Source of the DNA: Trinickia violacea
GTDB taxonomy: Bacteria; Pseudomonadota; Gammaproteobacteria; Burkholderiales; Burkholderiaceae
Direction of reading: 5' to 3'
Length of the DNA: 64,000 nucleotides
Assembly: GCF_005280735.1 (NCBI RefSeq)
Contig: NZ_CP040077.1
Location: 2,232,001 to 2,296,000 of the forward strand
Positions 16,241 through 27,682 of the stretch are shown one piece after another (position 1 is the stretch's first letter; each line of letters starts with the position of its first letter). Under the pieces are notes generated by a model. It had not been told where the DNA came from. It was given only the letters and a program-made list of their open reading frames with translations, and searched no databases. Position numbers and translations under genes: made by a program.

Positions 16241-17485
16241 ATGTGTCCCGAACCCCAAGTGCCGGCGTCCGGCCATGCCAGCGAACTGGCGCGCGATTTC
16301 GATTTGCGTCGTCTGAACGCGGCGTTCTACGCCGATCCGTATCCCGTCTACGACGCGTTGCGCACCTTCGAGCCCATCAAGCGCATGCCCGACGGCTCGC
16401 TATTTCTCACGCGTTACCGCGATGTGCAGGCGGTCTACCGCGACCCGAAGACGTTCAGCTCCGACAAAACCGTCGAGTTCAAGCCGAAGTACGGCGACTC
16501 GCCGCTCTACGAACATCACACGACCAGCCTCGTTTTCAACGATCCGCCGCTGCATACGCGCGTGCGCAAGCTGATCGCCGGCGCGCTGACGGCGCGCGCG
16601 ATCGCGGCTATGGAGCCCGATCTCGAGCGGCTCGTTGACGGTTTGCTCGACCGGGCGGCCGAGCGCGGCGCCTTGGATCTGATCTCGGACTTCGCTGCCG
16701 CGATTCCCGTGGAGATCATCGGCAATCTGCTCGCGGTGCCGCACGACGAACGCGCGCCGCTTCGCGACTGGTCGCTCGCCATCCTCGGCGCGCTCGAACC
16801 GGCGCCGAGCGCCGCGCAGCTCGAACGCGGCAACCGCGCGGTGACCGAGTTCGTCGACTATCTGAAGGACCTGGTGGCGCGCCGCCGCCGCGCGCCCGGC
16901 GACCCGCAGCACGATGTGCTGACGCGTCTCATCGTCGGCGAGGTGGACGGGGAACGATTGTCGGAGACAGAGCTGTTGCAGAACTGCGTCTTCATCCTCA
17001 ACGCGGGGCATGAGACGACGACCAATCTGATCGGCAACGGGCTCGTGACACTCGCGCAATGGCCTGACGAGCGAGCGTTGCTGGTGCGCGAGCCTGGGCT
17101 GATCGAATCCGCGGTCGAAGAGTGCTTGCGCTTCGAAAGTTCCAACCAGCTCGGCAACCGGATCGCGACTGCCGATACGGCACTCGGTGACGTGACGGTC
17201 GCGCGCGGCACGCTGATCACGCTCTGCATCGGCGCGGCGAATCGCGATCCCGAGCAGTTCGATGCGCCCGAGCGTTTCTCGCTTCGCCGCGCGCCGAATC
17301 GCCATCTCGCGTTCGGGTTCGGCATTCATCAATGCGCGGGGCTGTCGCTCGCGAGGCTCGAGGCGCGTATCGCGATCGGGCGCTTCGTCGAGCGCTTTCC
17401 TGAGTATCGGATCGAAGGCGAGCCGGTGCGAGGCGGACGCGCGCGCTTTCGCGGGTACACGGCGGTGCAGTGCGAGGTGCGTTGA
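16241..17485 (+). CDS. Cytochrome P450
   Basis: 414 residues, the length of a soluble bacterial class I P450. I-helix oxygen-activation motif AGHETT, K-helix ExxR in VEECLRFE, and the heme-binding loop FGFGIHQCAG with the iron-ligand cysteine C365. It needs a ferredoxin and reductase, which are not in this window. Substrate unknown; the TTS-FNDPPLHTRVR region resembles the CYP107/CYP109-like group. It is followed by a convergent LysR gene. Confidence 0.94.
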   Translation: MCPEPQVPASGHASELARDFDLRRLNAAFYADPYPVYDALRTFEPIKRMPDGSLFLTRYRDVQAVYRDPKTFSSDKTVEFKPKYGDSPLYEHHTTSLVFNDPPLHTRVRKLIAGALTARAIAAMEPDLERLVDGLLDRAAERGALDLISDFAAAIPVEIIGNLLAVPHDERAPLRDWSLAILGALEPAPSAAQLERGNRAVTEFVDYLKDLVARRRRAPGDPQHDVLTRLIVGEVDGERLSETELLQNCVFILNAGHETTTNLIGNGLVTLAQWPDERALLVREPGLIESAVEECLRFESSNQLGNRIATADTALGDVTVARGTLITLCIGAANRDPEQFDAPERFSLRRAPNRHLAFGFGIHQCAGLSLARLEARIAIGRFVERFPEYRIEGEPVRGGRARFRGYTAVQCEVR

Positions 17486-17536
17486 CGCTGTCGTCGCTGA
17501 CTGTCGTGGCGTTTCGCGGATTTTCGCCGTAAGCCG

Positions 17537-18499
17537 CTATGCGGTTGGGTGCGCGCTCGGCAAATCCCAATACGGCGGATCGCCGAAATGCGCGGCCAGA
17601 AAATCGATAAACGCCGTCGTCTTGGTCGGCACGAACGCGCGCGTCGGGTAGACCGCCCAGATCGCCACCGTTTCCGCCAGCGGGTAGCCGTCGAGCACCG
17701 TTACGAGCTTGCCGCTAGCCAGATGGCCGGCCACGTCCCACGTCGATTTGATGGCAATGCCGAAACCGGCGAGCAGGGCGTCGCGGATCACCTCGCCGTT
17801 GTCAGTGGCGAGCCGCCCGCCGACGCGCACGCTGACCGGTCCCGCCGGCGTCACGAACGACCAATCGCGCTGGCCCGACAGCACCATGCATTCGTGCCGC
17901 GCGAGTTCCTCCGGATGATGCGGGACGCCATGCGCTTCCAAATACGCGGGCGCGCAGCAGATCACGCGCCGGTTCACCGCGAGCTTGCGCGCGACGAGCG
18001 ACGAATCCTTGAGCGCGCCGATGCGGATCGCCACGTCGACGCCTTCGTCGACGAGATCGACGATCCGGTCCGACATCCGTAAATCGACCGAGACGCCCGG
18101 ATAGCGCCGCAGGAATTCGGGGATGACGGGCGAGACGTGCTGGCGCCCGAACGACGACGTCATCGAGACGCGAAGCCGTCCCTGGGGCTCGTCGCGCGCG
18201 TGGCCGACCGACGCGCGCGCGGCATCGGCCGCGTCGAGCAGCGCTTGCGCGTGCTTGATGAATGCCTCGCCTTCCTGCGTGAGGCTCACGCGGCGCGTGG
18301 TCCGGTGCAGCAGGCGCGCGCCGAGCAGCCGCTCGAGATTGGCGAGCCGGGCGCTCGCGACCGCCGCGGACAAGCCGAATTCCCGCCCCGCCGCGGACAC
18401 GTTGGCGAGTAAAGCCGCGCGCAGGAACAGCGCGACGTCGAGCAAATCGAGGCGGCTGCCGGCCCCTGCCGAGCCGGGGGGAAGCGAGGGCGTTTCCAT
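17537..18499 (-). CDS. LysR-family transcriptional regulator
   Basis: 320 residues from the ATG at 18499 (a TTG at 18514 is in frame). N-terminal winged helix (LFLRAALLANVSAAGREF, ASARLANLERLLGARLLHRTTRRVSLT) followed by the effector-binding domain (RVSMTSSFGRQHVSPVIPEF). It belongs to the broad group that controls neighbouring oxidoreductases. It is divergent from the quinone-oxidoreductase-like gene at 18675, with 175 bases between, so that gene is its likely target. Confidence 0.92.
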   Translation of the reverse strand: METPSLPPGSAGAGSRLDLLDVALFLRAALLANVSAAGREFGLSAAVASARLANLERLLGARLLHRTTRRVSLTQEGEAFIKHAQALLDAADAARASVGHARDEPQGRLRVSMTSSFGRQHVSPVIPEFLRRYPGVSVDLRMSDRIVDLVDEGVDVAIRIGALKDSSLVARKLAVNRRVICCAPAYLEAHGVPHHPEELARHECMVLSGQRDWSFVTPAGPVSVRVGGRLATDNGEVIRDALLAGFGIAIKSTWDVAGHLASGKLVTVLDGYPLAETVAIWAVYPTRAFVPTKTTAFIDFLAAHFGDPPYWDLPSAHPTA

Positions 18500-18674
18500 T
18501 CTTCGGAAATTCAAGAAAATGTTTCAGTGATTATGACGGTTTTCTCAGATGGCGGGTCGCCCTACGATGCAGTCAATGCAGCTCGCCGCGCCCTGCAACG
18601 AAGCAAGCGCGGGGACGAGTTGCCGAGATCATCACTTCCATCGATAGCAAACCGAAAACCCATTAGGAGCCGCC

Positions 18675-19691
18675 ATGAAAGCCGTTGGCCTTTACCGTTA
18701 TCTGCCGATCGACCATCCGGAAGCCCTCATCGACGTCGAGATCGACAAGCCGCAGCCGACCGGCCGCGATCTGCTCGTCAAAATCGAAGCGATCTCGGTC
18801 AATCCGGTCGATTACAAAGTGCGCTCGCCGAAGGACACCGTCGAGCCCGCGCCGCGCGTGCTCGGCTGGGACGCCGCCGGTATCGTCGAGGCGGTCGGCC
18901 CCGACGTCACGCTGTTTAAGGCGGGCGATCCGGTGTTCTACGCGGGCAGCATCACGCGGCCCGGCGCGAACAGCGAATACCACCTCGTCGACGAGCGCAT
19001 CGTCGGCCGCAAGCCGGCGTCGCTCGATTTCGCACAGGCCGCCGCGCTGCCGCTGACCGCGATTACCGCGTGGGAAGCGCTGTTCGACCGGCTGCGCGTG
19101 TCGCCGCAGGGCGCGGATGCGGGCAAGTCGGTGTTGATCGTTGGCGGCGCGGGCGGCGTCGGCTCGATCGGCATTCAGCTCGCCAAGCAGCTGGCGAAGC
19201 TCACTGTGATCGCGACGGCCTCGCGCCCCGAATCGGCGAAATGGGCGCGTGAACTCGGCGCCGATCACATCGTCGACCACTTCGGCGATATCCCCGCGCA
19301 ATTGAAGGAAGCGGGCTTCGCCGAGGTCGACTACGTGCTGATCTTCAACGACACCGACAGGCATTTTCCCGCCGCGGCGCAGGCGATCCGCGCGCAGGGC
19401 GGCATTTGCACGATCGTCGAGAACGACAAGCCGATCGCGGTGGATCTGCTGAAAACGAAGAGCGCGGCGTTTCACTGGGAATTCATGTTTACGCGCTCGA
19501 TGTTCGGCACGCCCGACATGATCGAGCAGCACAAGCTCCTGACCGAAGTCGCGCGGCTCGTCGATGCGGGCGCGCTGCGCACGACGGTCGGCAAGAATCT
19601 CGGCGCGATCAACGCAGAAAATGTCCGGCGCGCGCATCAAATGCTCGAAGAAGGGCGCGCGATCGGCAAGCTGGTGCTGAGCGGGTTTTGA
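18675..19691 (+). CDS. Zinc-type alcohol dehydrogenase-like protein (quinone oxidoreductase family)
   Basis: 338 residues of the medium-chain dehydrogenase/reductase superfamily: N-terminal GroES-like domain (ISVNPVDYKVR, VLGWDAAGIVEAVG) and a Rossmann domain with IVGGAGGVGSIGIQLAKQL. The zinc-ligand residues of true alcohol dehydrogenases are absent, as in the NADPH:quinone reductase / enoyl-reductase (ZADH) branch. Probably an NADPH-dependent reductase acting on quinones or enones. Controlled, by arrangement, by the divergent LysR gene. Confidence 0.9.
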   Translation: MKAVGLYRYLPIDHPEALIDVEIDKPQPTGRDLLVKIEAISVNPVDYKVRSPKDTVEPAPRVLGWDAAGIVEAVGPDVTLFKAGDPVFYAGSITRPGANSEYHLVDERIVGRKPASLDFAQAAALPLTAITAWEALFDRLRVSPQGADAGKSVLIVGGAGGVGSIGIQLAKQLAKLTVIATASRPESAKWARELGADHIVDHFGDIPAQLKEAGFAEVDYVLIFNDTDRHFPAAAQAIRAQGGICTIVENDKPIAVDLLKTKSAAFHWEFMFTRSMFGTPDMIEQHKLLTEVARLVDAGALRTTVGKNLGAINAENVRRAHQMLEEGRAIGKLVLSGF

Positions 19692-19732
19692 CACCGGGTT
19701 TTGACATAACCGCAAGCGGGGTAATACCCGAT

Positions 19733-19763
19733 CGCCAACCGGCGCGGCAAGGCCCGGTTGGCG
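19733..19763 (+). terminator. Probable intrinsic terminator
   Basis: CGCCAACCGG (19733-19742) pairs perfectly with CCGGTTGGCG (19754-19763); the loop is 11 bases and a weak T-rich run follows. It lies 42 bases after the oxidoreductase stop. Confidence 0.6.
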
Positions 19764-19844
19764 TTAGACTTTAAGGGCATCATGCATCCGGCTCGCGCGG
19801 CCCGCGTCGCGTGTCGCGGGGCCGCACAACGAGGAGGTCACAGC

Positions 19845-20417
19845 ATGAGCCGTCGCCGCAAACCTTTCGCCGTCTCCGCTTCCCGTTCCACTGCTGTCGT
19901 CGTTGCCGCCCTGGCCGCGGGAATGTTCGCCGCAGCCGCCTACGCGGCGCCCCCGATCACCGTCACGTCGCAAGTGCCGTTCGACGGGCCGATCCAGTAC
20001 ACCGTCAAGGTCACGTCCAAGCAATTCGGCAACTCGCAGGAGACGCGCACGATCAGCTCCGGCCAGACCGACGACTTCAACTGGAAGACCGTGCCGCCTG
20101 GCGGTCCCGTCGCGGCGCTCCAGGATTGCCCGGACTACGCGTCGCTGCCGCTCGATGCGAACGGCGCGATGATCCGGCAAACGCAGATTCGCTTCGCGCC
20201 CGTCGTCGCGCCAGACGGCACGGCGACGGTGCAGTTGAGCTTCCAGGCGCAGACGCCGCACGGCACGACCACCGTCAAGGCAAGCGGCAAACAGATTCAA
20301 TGCCCAAAGAGCGTGTCCCTCGCGCAGATTGTGCGCTTCACGATGCCGACCAACGGCAGCGTGAAGACGCTGACTTTGAGCGACGGCTCGCAGGTGGCGG
20401 TGTCCGCCAAGCGCTGA
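19845..20417 (+). CDS. Secreted hypothetical protein (190 aa)
   Basis: 190 residues. ATG 19845 is chosen because GAGGAGGT lies 6 bases before it. There is a clear signal peptide: arginine-rich start, hydrophobic AVVVAALAAGMFAAA, and a likely cut after AYA. The mature part is beta-rich, with two cysteines (LQDCPDY and QIQCPK) that could pair in the periplasm. Family not recognised; proteins of this kind are common in Burkholderiaceae. Convergent with fetB, 22 bases away. Confidence 0.8.
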   Translation: MSRRRKPFAVSASRSTAVVVAALAAGMFAAAAYAAPPITVTSQVPFDGPIQYTVKVTSKQFGNSQETRTISSGQTDDFNWKTVPPGGPVAALQDCPDYASLPLDANGAMIRQTQIRFAPVVAPDGTATVQLSFQAQTPHGTTTVKASGKQIQCPKSVSLAQIVRFTMPTNGSVKTLTLSDGSQVAVSAKR

Positions 20418-20439
20418 GCGTGAAGGAGCGCGCAGCGCG

Positions 20440-21249
20440 CTAGCGCCGCGCGCTGCGCTCGACGAGCCGCGACGCCAGAAACCGGTGCTCCGGCGAAAAG
20501 AGCCGCCGGTAGGTGAGCAGCACGGCGCCCACCGTGCCGAGCGCCGATGACGCCGCGATCAGGAACATGATCACGATCTGGTATCTCACTGCCTGCAGCG
20601 GCGACTGCCCGGCGAGCACTTGGCCGGTCATCATCCCCGGCAGGCTCACGACGCCGACCACGGCCATCTGATTCAACGTCGGAATCATGCCCGCGCGCAC
20701 GGCCTGCTTCGCGGGCCCCTGCGCGGCTTCCCAGCGCGTCGCGCCTAGTGCGAGCGCCATGTCGACGCGGTCGCGCCGCGCCGTCAATTCCTCCGTCATC
20801 CGCTCGATGCCGAGCGACACCCCCGTGAGCGTGTTGCCGAGCACCATGCCGAGAATCGGAATCGCGTACTGCGGCTCGTACCACGGATGGATGCGGATCA
20901 CGACGAAAAGCCCGACCGCGGCAACGAGCCAGGAGCTGATCCAGATCGACGTGATGCTGTCCGCGAGCTGGCCGCGGTAGGTGCGCGCGCCGCGCTGCGA
21001 GCCTGCGAAGCCGGCGATGATCGTCATCAGCGCCATCAGCGGCAGCACGACATACCAGCGCGCATTCGCGAACACCCAGCTGAGCACATAGCCGATCGCG
21101 AGGAGCTGCACGACGGTGCGCACGGCGGCCCACGCGAGCTTGCGCCCGAGGTCCAGCGACAGCGCGACCGACACCGCGCCGTTCACGACAATCAACAGCG
21201 CCGCGATCGCGACATTCCAAAGACTCAGGTCCTGCAGCACGTTGTTCAT
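20440..21249 (-). CDS. fetB: ABC transporter permease, FetB-like
   Basis: 269 residues with about seven hydrophobic segments, of the UPF0014 family. FetB, with FetA, exports iron or otherwise protects against iron stress in E. coli. Motifs seen: ILGMVLGNTLTGVSLGIERM and LPGMMTGQVLAGQSPLQAVRYQ, both typical of the family. The ATG overlaps the fetA stop by 4 bases (ATGA), so the two are translationally coupled. The end of the gene overlaps a strong GC hairpin (20430-20458). Confidence 0.88.
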   Translation of the reverse strand: MNNVLQDLSLWNVAIAALLIVVNGAVSVALSLDLGRKLAWAAVRTVVQLLAIGYVLSWVFANARWYVVLPLMALMTIIAGFAGSQRGARTYRGQLADSITSIWISSWLVAAVGLFVVIRIHPWYEPQYAIPILGMVLGNTLTGVSLGIERMTEELTARRDRVDMALALGATRWEAAQGPAKQAVRAGMIPTLNQMAVVGVVSLPGMMTGQVLAGQSPLQAVRYQIVIMFLIAASSALGTVGAVLLTYRRLFSPEHRFLASRLVERSARR

Positions 21250-21938
21250 CGCACGGCCTCCGGCAGCGCGCCAAGCTGGCCCGCGCGCATCGACAGCGCG
21301 CGCTCGCACATGCGCTCGGCCTGCGCCGGATCGTGCGAGACCCAGAGGTAGGCGCGCGCGTCGCGAGCGGCATCGAACCAACGGGTGACGAGCCGTTCGA
21401 TCTCGAGCGACGCTTGCGGGTCGAGCGACGCGGTCGGCTCGTCGAGCAGCAGCACCTCGGGCTCCAGCTGCAGCACGCGGATCAGCGCCGCGATCTGCGC
21501 TTCGCCGCCCGACAGCTCGCTGGCCCGCTTGTCGAGGAAGTCGGCGGCGCGGCCGGCCTTCGTGGCGAGCGTCGCGGCACGCGCGCGATCGAAGCGCGCG
21601 TCGCGATAGGCGGCGAGCGTGTACGGATAGCGCAAGTTGTCTTCGACCGTGCCGTCGAGCATCGCCGGCCGCTGACGGATATAGGCGACGCTGCGCCGGT
21701 AGCGTGGAATCGCTGCGCGCTCGATACGCTTGCCATGCCACGCGATATAGCCTGCCGCGAGCGGATCGAGGAGCGCGAGCGCGCGCAGGAACACGCTTTT
21801 GCCCGAGCCGGACGGCCCGTTGATCGCGACGCGCTCGCCGGCGTAAAGCGCGAAGTCGGTTGGCGCGAGCAGGGTTTGTCCGCGCTGCGGATCGCGCCGG
21901 ACGATGCCGTGTGCTTCGACGAGAGCAGGAGGCGTCAT
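21246..21938 (-). CDS. fetA: ABC transporter ATP-binding protein, FetA-like
   Basis: 230 residues from ATG 21938, which has AGGAGG 5 bases or so upstream; the frame is open further up but without similarity. Walker A is GPSGSGKS, the Q-loop is in YIRQRPAML, the signature is LSGGEAQ and Walker B is LLLDEPTASLD, so the ATPase looks complete. It forms the energising subunit for the fetB permease that follows with a 4-base overlap. Proposed role: iron or metal export. Confidence 0.87.
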   Translation of the reverse strand: MTPPALVEAHGIVRRDPQRGQTLLAPTDFALYAGERVAINGPSGSGKSVFLRALALLDPLAAGYIAWHGKRIERAAIPRYRRSVAYIRQRPAMLDGTVEDNLRYPYTLAAYRDARFDRARAATLATKAGRAADFLDKRASELSGGEAQIAALIRVLQLEPEVLLLDEPTASLDPQASLEIERLVTRWFDAARDARAYLWVSHDPAQAERMCERALSMRAGQLGALPEAVR

Positions 21939-22103
21939 GGATGGGGTGGGGAGTCTTGATGAATGGCAGCCGGAGTGGAGGCCGTAACGGCCGTTTTCGT
22001 TGCGGCAGTGCGTCATAATAAGCGCCCTTGGCCGGGCACGCTTGCTGCGGCTCTGCATGTGAACCCAAATTGAGATGGGCGTCAATCGAGCCCCAATCCG
22101 CTC

Positions 22104-24509
22104 ATGTCCTCAGAAAACAAAGAAGACGGCACAAGCGCCGCAATTGTCCCGCGCAGCGTTGCGCGAATCCTTGGCAAGATCGTCGCATGGCTGCTCGCGA
22201 TCGCTGCCGTTCTCGTTGCTGCGACGGTGGTTTTCGCGTTGACGTTCGACTGGAATCGCGCGCGTCCATGGATCGACGACAAGGTCACGCAGGCCATCGG
22301 TCGGCCGTTCGCGATCAACGGCGACTTGCGCATCGGCTGGCAGCGTCCGGCGAGCGAGACGGGCTGGCGCGGCTGGGTGCCGTGGCCACGCTTCACCGCG
22401 CAGAACATCACGGTCGGCAACCCGGACTGGGCCAAGTCGCCGCACTTCGCGACCCTCGATCAGATCGGCTTCGAAGTCGAAGTGCTGCCGCTCCTCGCGC
22501 ATGCGATCGTGATTCCGTCGATCGATCTCGTGAATCCGTCGATTGACGTCGAACGGCTCGCGGACGGGCGCAACAACTGGACCTTCAAGCTCGCGTCATC
22601 CGGCGGGCCGAGCACGTGGACCTTGCAGTTGCGCAACCTCGCGTTCGCCAAGGGCAGCGTTGCCGTGTCGGACGCGCAGAGCCAGGTCGACATGCAGATC
22701 GGCATCGATACGCTCGGGCAGGCCGTGCCGCTCGGGGACGTGTTGAAGGAACAGGAAGCGTCGTCGCGGACGGCGTCGGCGCAGGCGGTCGGTCAGCGCG
22801 GCGCGCAGCAGTTGGCGGCGCAGGCGAGCGCTGTGGCGGCCGCGCAGGCGGCGTCAAGTGCATCCGAGGCGACTGCGGGTTCCGGCGCAATCGCCCCTGT
22901 GGCATCCGGCGCTGCCGCCAACGCAAAGCCCGCGCTCACGTACGCGCTCGGCTGGACCGCGAAGGGCGCCTACGAGGGCACGGCGATCTCGGGCTCCGGC
23001 AAGCTCGGCAGCGTGCTCGCGCTGCAGGGCGGCGACCGGCCGTTCCCGCTGCAAGCGGAGGTGCGCATCGGCGACACGCATCTCGCGCTCGTCGGCACGC
23101 TGACCGACCCGTCGCACCTCGCCGCGCTCGACCTGCGGCTCTGGCTGGCGGGCGTGAGCCTCTCGCATCTGTATGCGATCACCGGCATCACGCTGCCGCA
23201 GACGCCGCCCTATGCGACCGACGGACGCCTCATCGGCGGCTTCAAGGCGGGCGGCAACGAATTCACGTACGAGAACTTCACGGGGCGCGTGGGCGGCAGC
23301 GACATCAACGGCACGATCACGTACACGGGCCGCGAGCCCCGGCCGATGCTGTCGGGCGAGCTGGTCTCGAACGTGCTGCAATTCTCGGATCTCGCGCCGA
23401 TCATCGGCGCCGACACCCGCTCGAGCAAGGCCGAGCGCGGCGACACCGCGAAGCAGCCGGCCGGCCGCGTGCTGCCCGCGGAGCCGTTCCAGACCGACCG
23501 CTGGAAGGCGATCGACGCCGACGTGAAGTTCACCGGCAAGCGCATCGTCAAGAACGCGGATCTGCCGATCACCGACCTGTATACGCACGTCGTGATGCAA
23601 GACGGCGTGCTGTCGCTCGAGCCGCTCGATTTCGGCGTGGCGGGCGGCACGTTGTCCTCGACCATCCATCTCGACGGCAGCGCGGCGCCCCTCAAAGGAC
23701 GCTTTACGACTTCCGCGCGACACCTGAAGCTCAAGCAGCTGTTCCCAAGCGTGAAGACGATGCAATCGGCGCTCGGCGAGATCAACGGCGACGCGGCCCT
23801 GTCGGCCACCGGCAACTCGCCGGCGGCGCTGGCCGCGACGTCCAACGGCGAAGTGAAGGCGGTGGTGACTCAGGGCACGATCAGCCGGTTTCTCATGGAG
23901 GCGGCGGGGCTCAACGTCGCCAATGTCGTCTACGAGAAGATGTTCGGCACCCAGGACGTGAAGATCAACTGCGCGGCGGCCGATTTCGTCGCGACCGACG
24001 GCGTGCTCGATTCGCGTGTGTTCGCGCTCGATACCGAAGACGCCGTCATCAATATCGATGGCCATGTCGACCTGCGCGACGAGTCAATGGATCTGGGCAT
24101 CCATCCGCACACGAAGGGCTTTCGCGTCTTCACGCTGCGCTCGCCGCTCTACGTGAAGGGGACCTTCAACGATCCGCACGTGGGCGTGGACGCGGGCGCG
24201 CTCGCGCTGCGCGCGGGGGCGATGGTCGGGCTCGGTCTCATCAACCCGTTCGCGGCGCTGATCCCGCTGATCGCGCCGAGCAACAACCAGCCGCTGCCTT
24301 GCAGCGACTTGCTCTCGCAGATGAAGCAAGCGCCGAGCGCGCCGCCGCCCGGCAAAAAAGAGGCGAGCAAGCCGCCGCTCGCGGGTTCCGGCGCGCATGC
24401 GGGCGCAGCTGCGGCGCAGGGCGCGCCGGGCGTCGCGCGCAAGGCTCCCCCTGCAGCGGGTGCGGAACCGCTGAGCCCGGCCGAAGCCGCCCAGTACAAG
24501 GGAAGCTGA
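22104..24509 (+). CDS. asmA: AsmA-family protein
   Basis: 801 residues. An N-terminal membrane anchor (about residues 15-42, IVAWLLAIAAVLVAATVVFALTF region) is followed by a long repetitive beta-rich periplasmic region. The AsmA/TamB-like pattern is FDWNRARPWIDDKV and GDLRIGW at the start, and GDAALSATGNSP and the hydrophobic GLGLINPFAALIPLI near the end. Members are thought to bridge the periplasm and help lipid transport or outer-membrane protein assembly. An alanine/glutamine-rich insert near residues 220-275 and a proline/alanine-rich tail are low-complexity. The start is not backed by a strong ribosome site. Confidence 0.88.
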   Translation: MSSENKEDGTSAAIVPRSVARILGKIVAWLLAIAAVLVAATVVFALTFDWNRARPWIDDKVTQAIGRPFAINGDLRIGWQRPASETGWRGWVPWPRFTAQNITVGNPDWAKSPHFATLDQIGFEVEVLPLLAHAIVIPSIDLVNPSIDVERLADGRNNWTFKLASSGGPSTWTLQLRNLAFAKGSVAVSDAQSQVDMQIGIDTLGQAVPLGDVLKEQEASSRTASAQAVGQRGAQQLAAQASAVAAAQAASSASEATAGSGAIAPVASGAAANAKPALTYALGWTAKGAYEGTAISGSGKLGSVLALQGGDRPFPLQAEVRIGDTHLALVGTLTDPSHLAALDLRLWLAGVSLSHLYAITGITLPQTPPYATDGRLIGGFKAGGNEFTYENFTGRVGGSDINGTITYTGREPRPMLSGELVSNVLQFSDLAPIIGADTRSSKAERGDTAKQPAGRVLPAEPFQTDRWKAIDADVKFTGKRIVKNADLPITDLYTHVVMQDGVLSLEPLDFGVAGGTLSSTIHLDGSAAPLKGRFTTSARHLKLKQLFPSVKTMQSALGEINGDAALSATGNSPAALAATSNGEVKAVVTQGTISRFLMEAAGLNVANVVYEKMFGTQDVKINCAAADFVATDGVLDSRVFALDTEDAVINIDGHVDLRDESMDLGIHPHTKGFRVFTLRSPLYVKGTFNDPHVGVDAGALALRAGAMVGLGLINPFAALIPLIAPSNNQPLPCSDLLSQMKQAPSAPPPGKKEASKPPLAGSGAHAGAAAAQGAPGVARKAPPAAGAEPLSPAEAAQYKGS

Positions 24510-24722
24510 CGCGCGCGCCGCTTCACGTAGCGGGTAATTGGCGGGCGAAAGGTGCCGAAGCCGAAGCTGACGCCCTTGCCGCCGCCGTCACGCGCTTGCC
24601 TCATCGGGTCGCCAAATTGACAGACGCGTGGCCGGCCCGGCAGCGGCCGTGGCGCCCGTTCGCGCCAAAAGCTTGCTAAAATACCCGGTTTTTCGCCGAT
24701 CTATCATTCAAAGGGACGCGCC

Positions 24723-26315
<1,593 letters not shown>

Positions 26316-26355
26316 TTTTGGTTCTCGCCTGAATTCGACGTCCCTGACGCAAATC

Positions 26356-26394
26356 AAAACGGCGCTTGCGAAAGTTCGCAAGCGCCGTTTTTCT
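26356..26394 (+). terminator. Intrinsic terminator after ybiT
   Basis: AAAACGGCGCTTGCGAA (26356-26372) pairs with TTCGCAAGCGCCGTTTT (26375-26391), leaving only AG at the tip, and continues into a T-run to about 26394. A textbook Rho-independent terminator. Confidence 0.85.
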
Positions 26395-26453
26395 TGATCT
26401 CGCGCAAAATGTGCCCCGCATGAACCCCGATCATCTGGCCTTTACATCGCTAT

Positions 26454-27662
26454 ATGAATATGAGGCCATCGATGATCTCCAATTCTTCGTTTCCCCCGCT
26501 CAAGATTCGTGGCCGTACGCTGCTGCCCATCGTGCAGGGGGGCATGGGCGTCGGCGTGTCCGCGCATCGTCTGGCGGGCAGCGTCGCGCGTGAAGGCGCG
26601 CTCGGTACGATTGCCAGCATCGACTTGCGCCATCATCACTCGGACCTCATCGAGATGTGCAAGGCCAAGCCCGATCGCGAGACGCTCGAGCAAGCGAACC
26701 TGATTGCGCTCGAGCGCGAGATTCGCGCGGCGAAGGCACTGGCCGAAGAGCGCGGCATGATTGCCGTCAACGTGATGAAGGCCGTGCGCGCTCACGCGGA
26801 TTACGTCCGCACCGCCTGCGAGCATGGCGCCGACGCGATCGTGATGGGCGCGGGCCTGCCGCTCGATCTGCCCGATCTGACGCAGGGACACGAGATTGCG
26901 CTGATCCCGATCCTGTCGGACAGCCGAGGCATCGCGCTCGTGCTCAAGAAGTGGATGAAGAAGAACCGCTTGCCCGACGCCATCGTGATCGAGCATCCGG
27001 CATTGGCGGGCGGCCACCTTGGGGTGACCGATCTCGCCGACATGAACGACGCGCGCTTCGGTTTCGCGCGCGTGATCGAAGAGACGACGCAGACGATCGA
27101 ATCGCTCGGTCTTTCGCGCGCGGACATTCCGCTCATCGTCGCCGGCGGCATCAACAGCCATGAAGCGGTGCGCGCGTGCCTCGCGGCAGGCGCGAACGGC
27201 GTGCAGCTCGGCACGCCGTTCGCCGTGACGCAGGAGGGCGACGCACACCCGAACTTCAAGCGCGTGCTCGCCGACGCGACCCCCGAGGACATCGTCGAAT
27301 TCGTGAGCGTGACCGGCCTGCCGGCGCGCGCGGTGAGGACGCCGTGGCTCGATCGCTATCTGCGCAACGAGGCGCGCATCCGCAACAAGATCGGCTTGGT
27401 CAAGAACGCGTGTCCGACCGCGCTCGAATGTCTGTCGGTGTGCGGCTTGCGCGACGGGATCGAGAAGTTCGGCCACTTCTGCATCGATACGCGCCTCGCG
27501 GCGGCGCTGCGCGGCGACGTCAACAACGGTCTGTTCTTCCGCGGACGCGAGGCGTTGCCGTTCGGCCGCGCGATTCGCAGCGTGCACGATCTATTGGAAC
27601 TGCTAATGACTGGTGTTGCGCGGCCGGCCGTCGAAAACCGTTGCGCATACGCACTGAGCTAA
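26454..27662 (+). CDS. Nitronate monooxygenase family protein
   Basis: 402 residues (an in-frame ATG at 26472 would give 396). A FMN-dependent TIM-barrel of the 2-nitropropane dioxygenase family: IVQGGMGVGVSAHRLAGSVAREGALG at the N-terminus (FMN region), GADAIVMGAGLPLDLP, the catalytic-histidine motif IEHPALAGGHLG, and the phosphate-binding IVAGGINSHEA and GANGVQLGTPF. The family oxidises toxic alkyl nitronates such as propionate 3-nitronate. A cysteine-rich C-terminal region (NACPTALECLSVCGLRDG, FGHFC) is an extra feature of this branch and could bind a metal. Confidence 0.87.
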   Translation: MNMRPSMISNSSFPPLKIRGRTLLPIVQGGMGVGVSAHRLAGSVAREGALGTIASIDLRHHHSDLIEMCKAKPDRETLEQANLIALEREIRAAKALAEERGMIAVNVMKAVRAHADYVRTACEHGADAIVMGAGLPLDLPDLTQGHEIALIPILSDSRGIALVLKKWMKKNRLPDAIVIEHPALAGGHLGVTDLADMNDARFGFARVIEETTQTIESLGLSRADIPLIVAGGINSHEAVRACLAAGANGVQLGTPFAVTQEGDAHPNFKRVLADATPEDIVEFVSVTGLPARAVRTPWLDRYLRNEARIRNKIGLVKNACPTALECLSVCGLRDGIEKFGHFCIDTRLAAALRGDVNNGLFFRGREALPFGRAIRSVHDLLELLMTGVARPAVENRCAYALS

Positions 27663-27682
27663 GTCGAGCTCGTCAGGTCGGA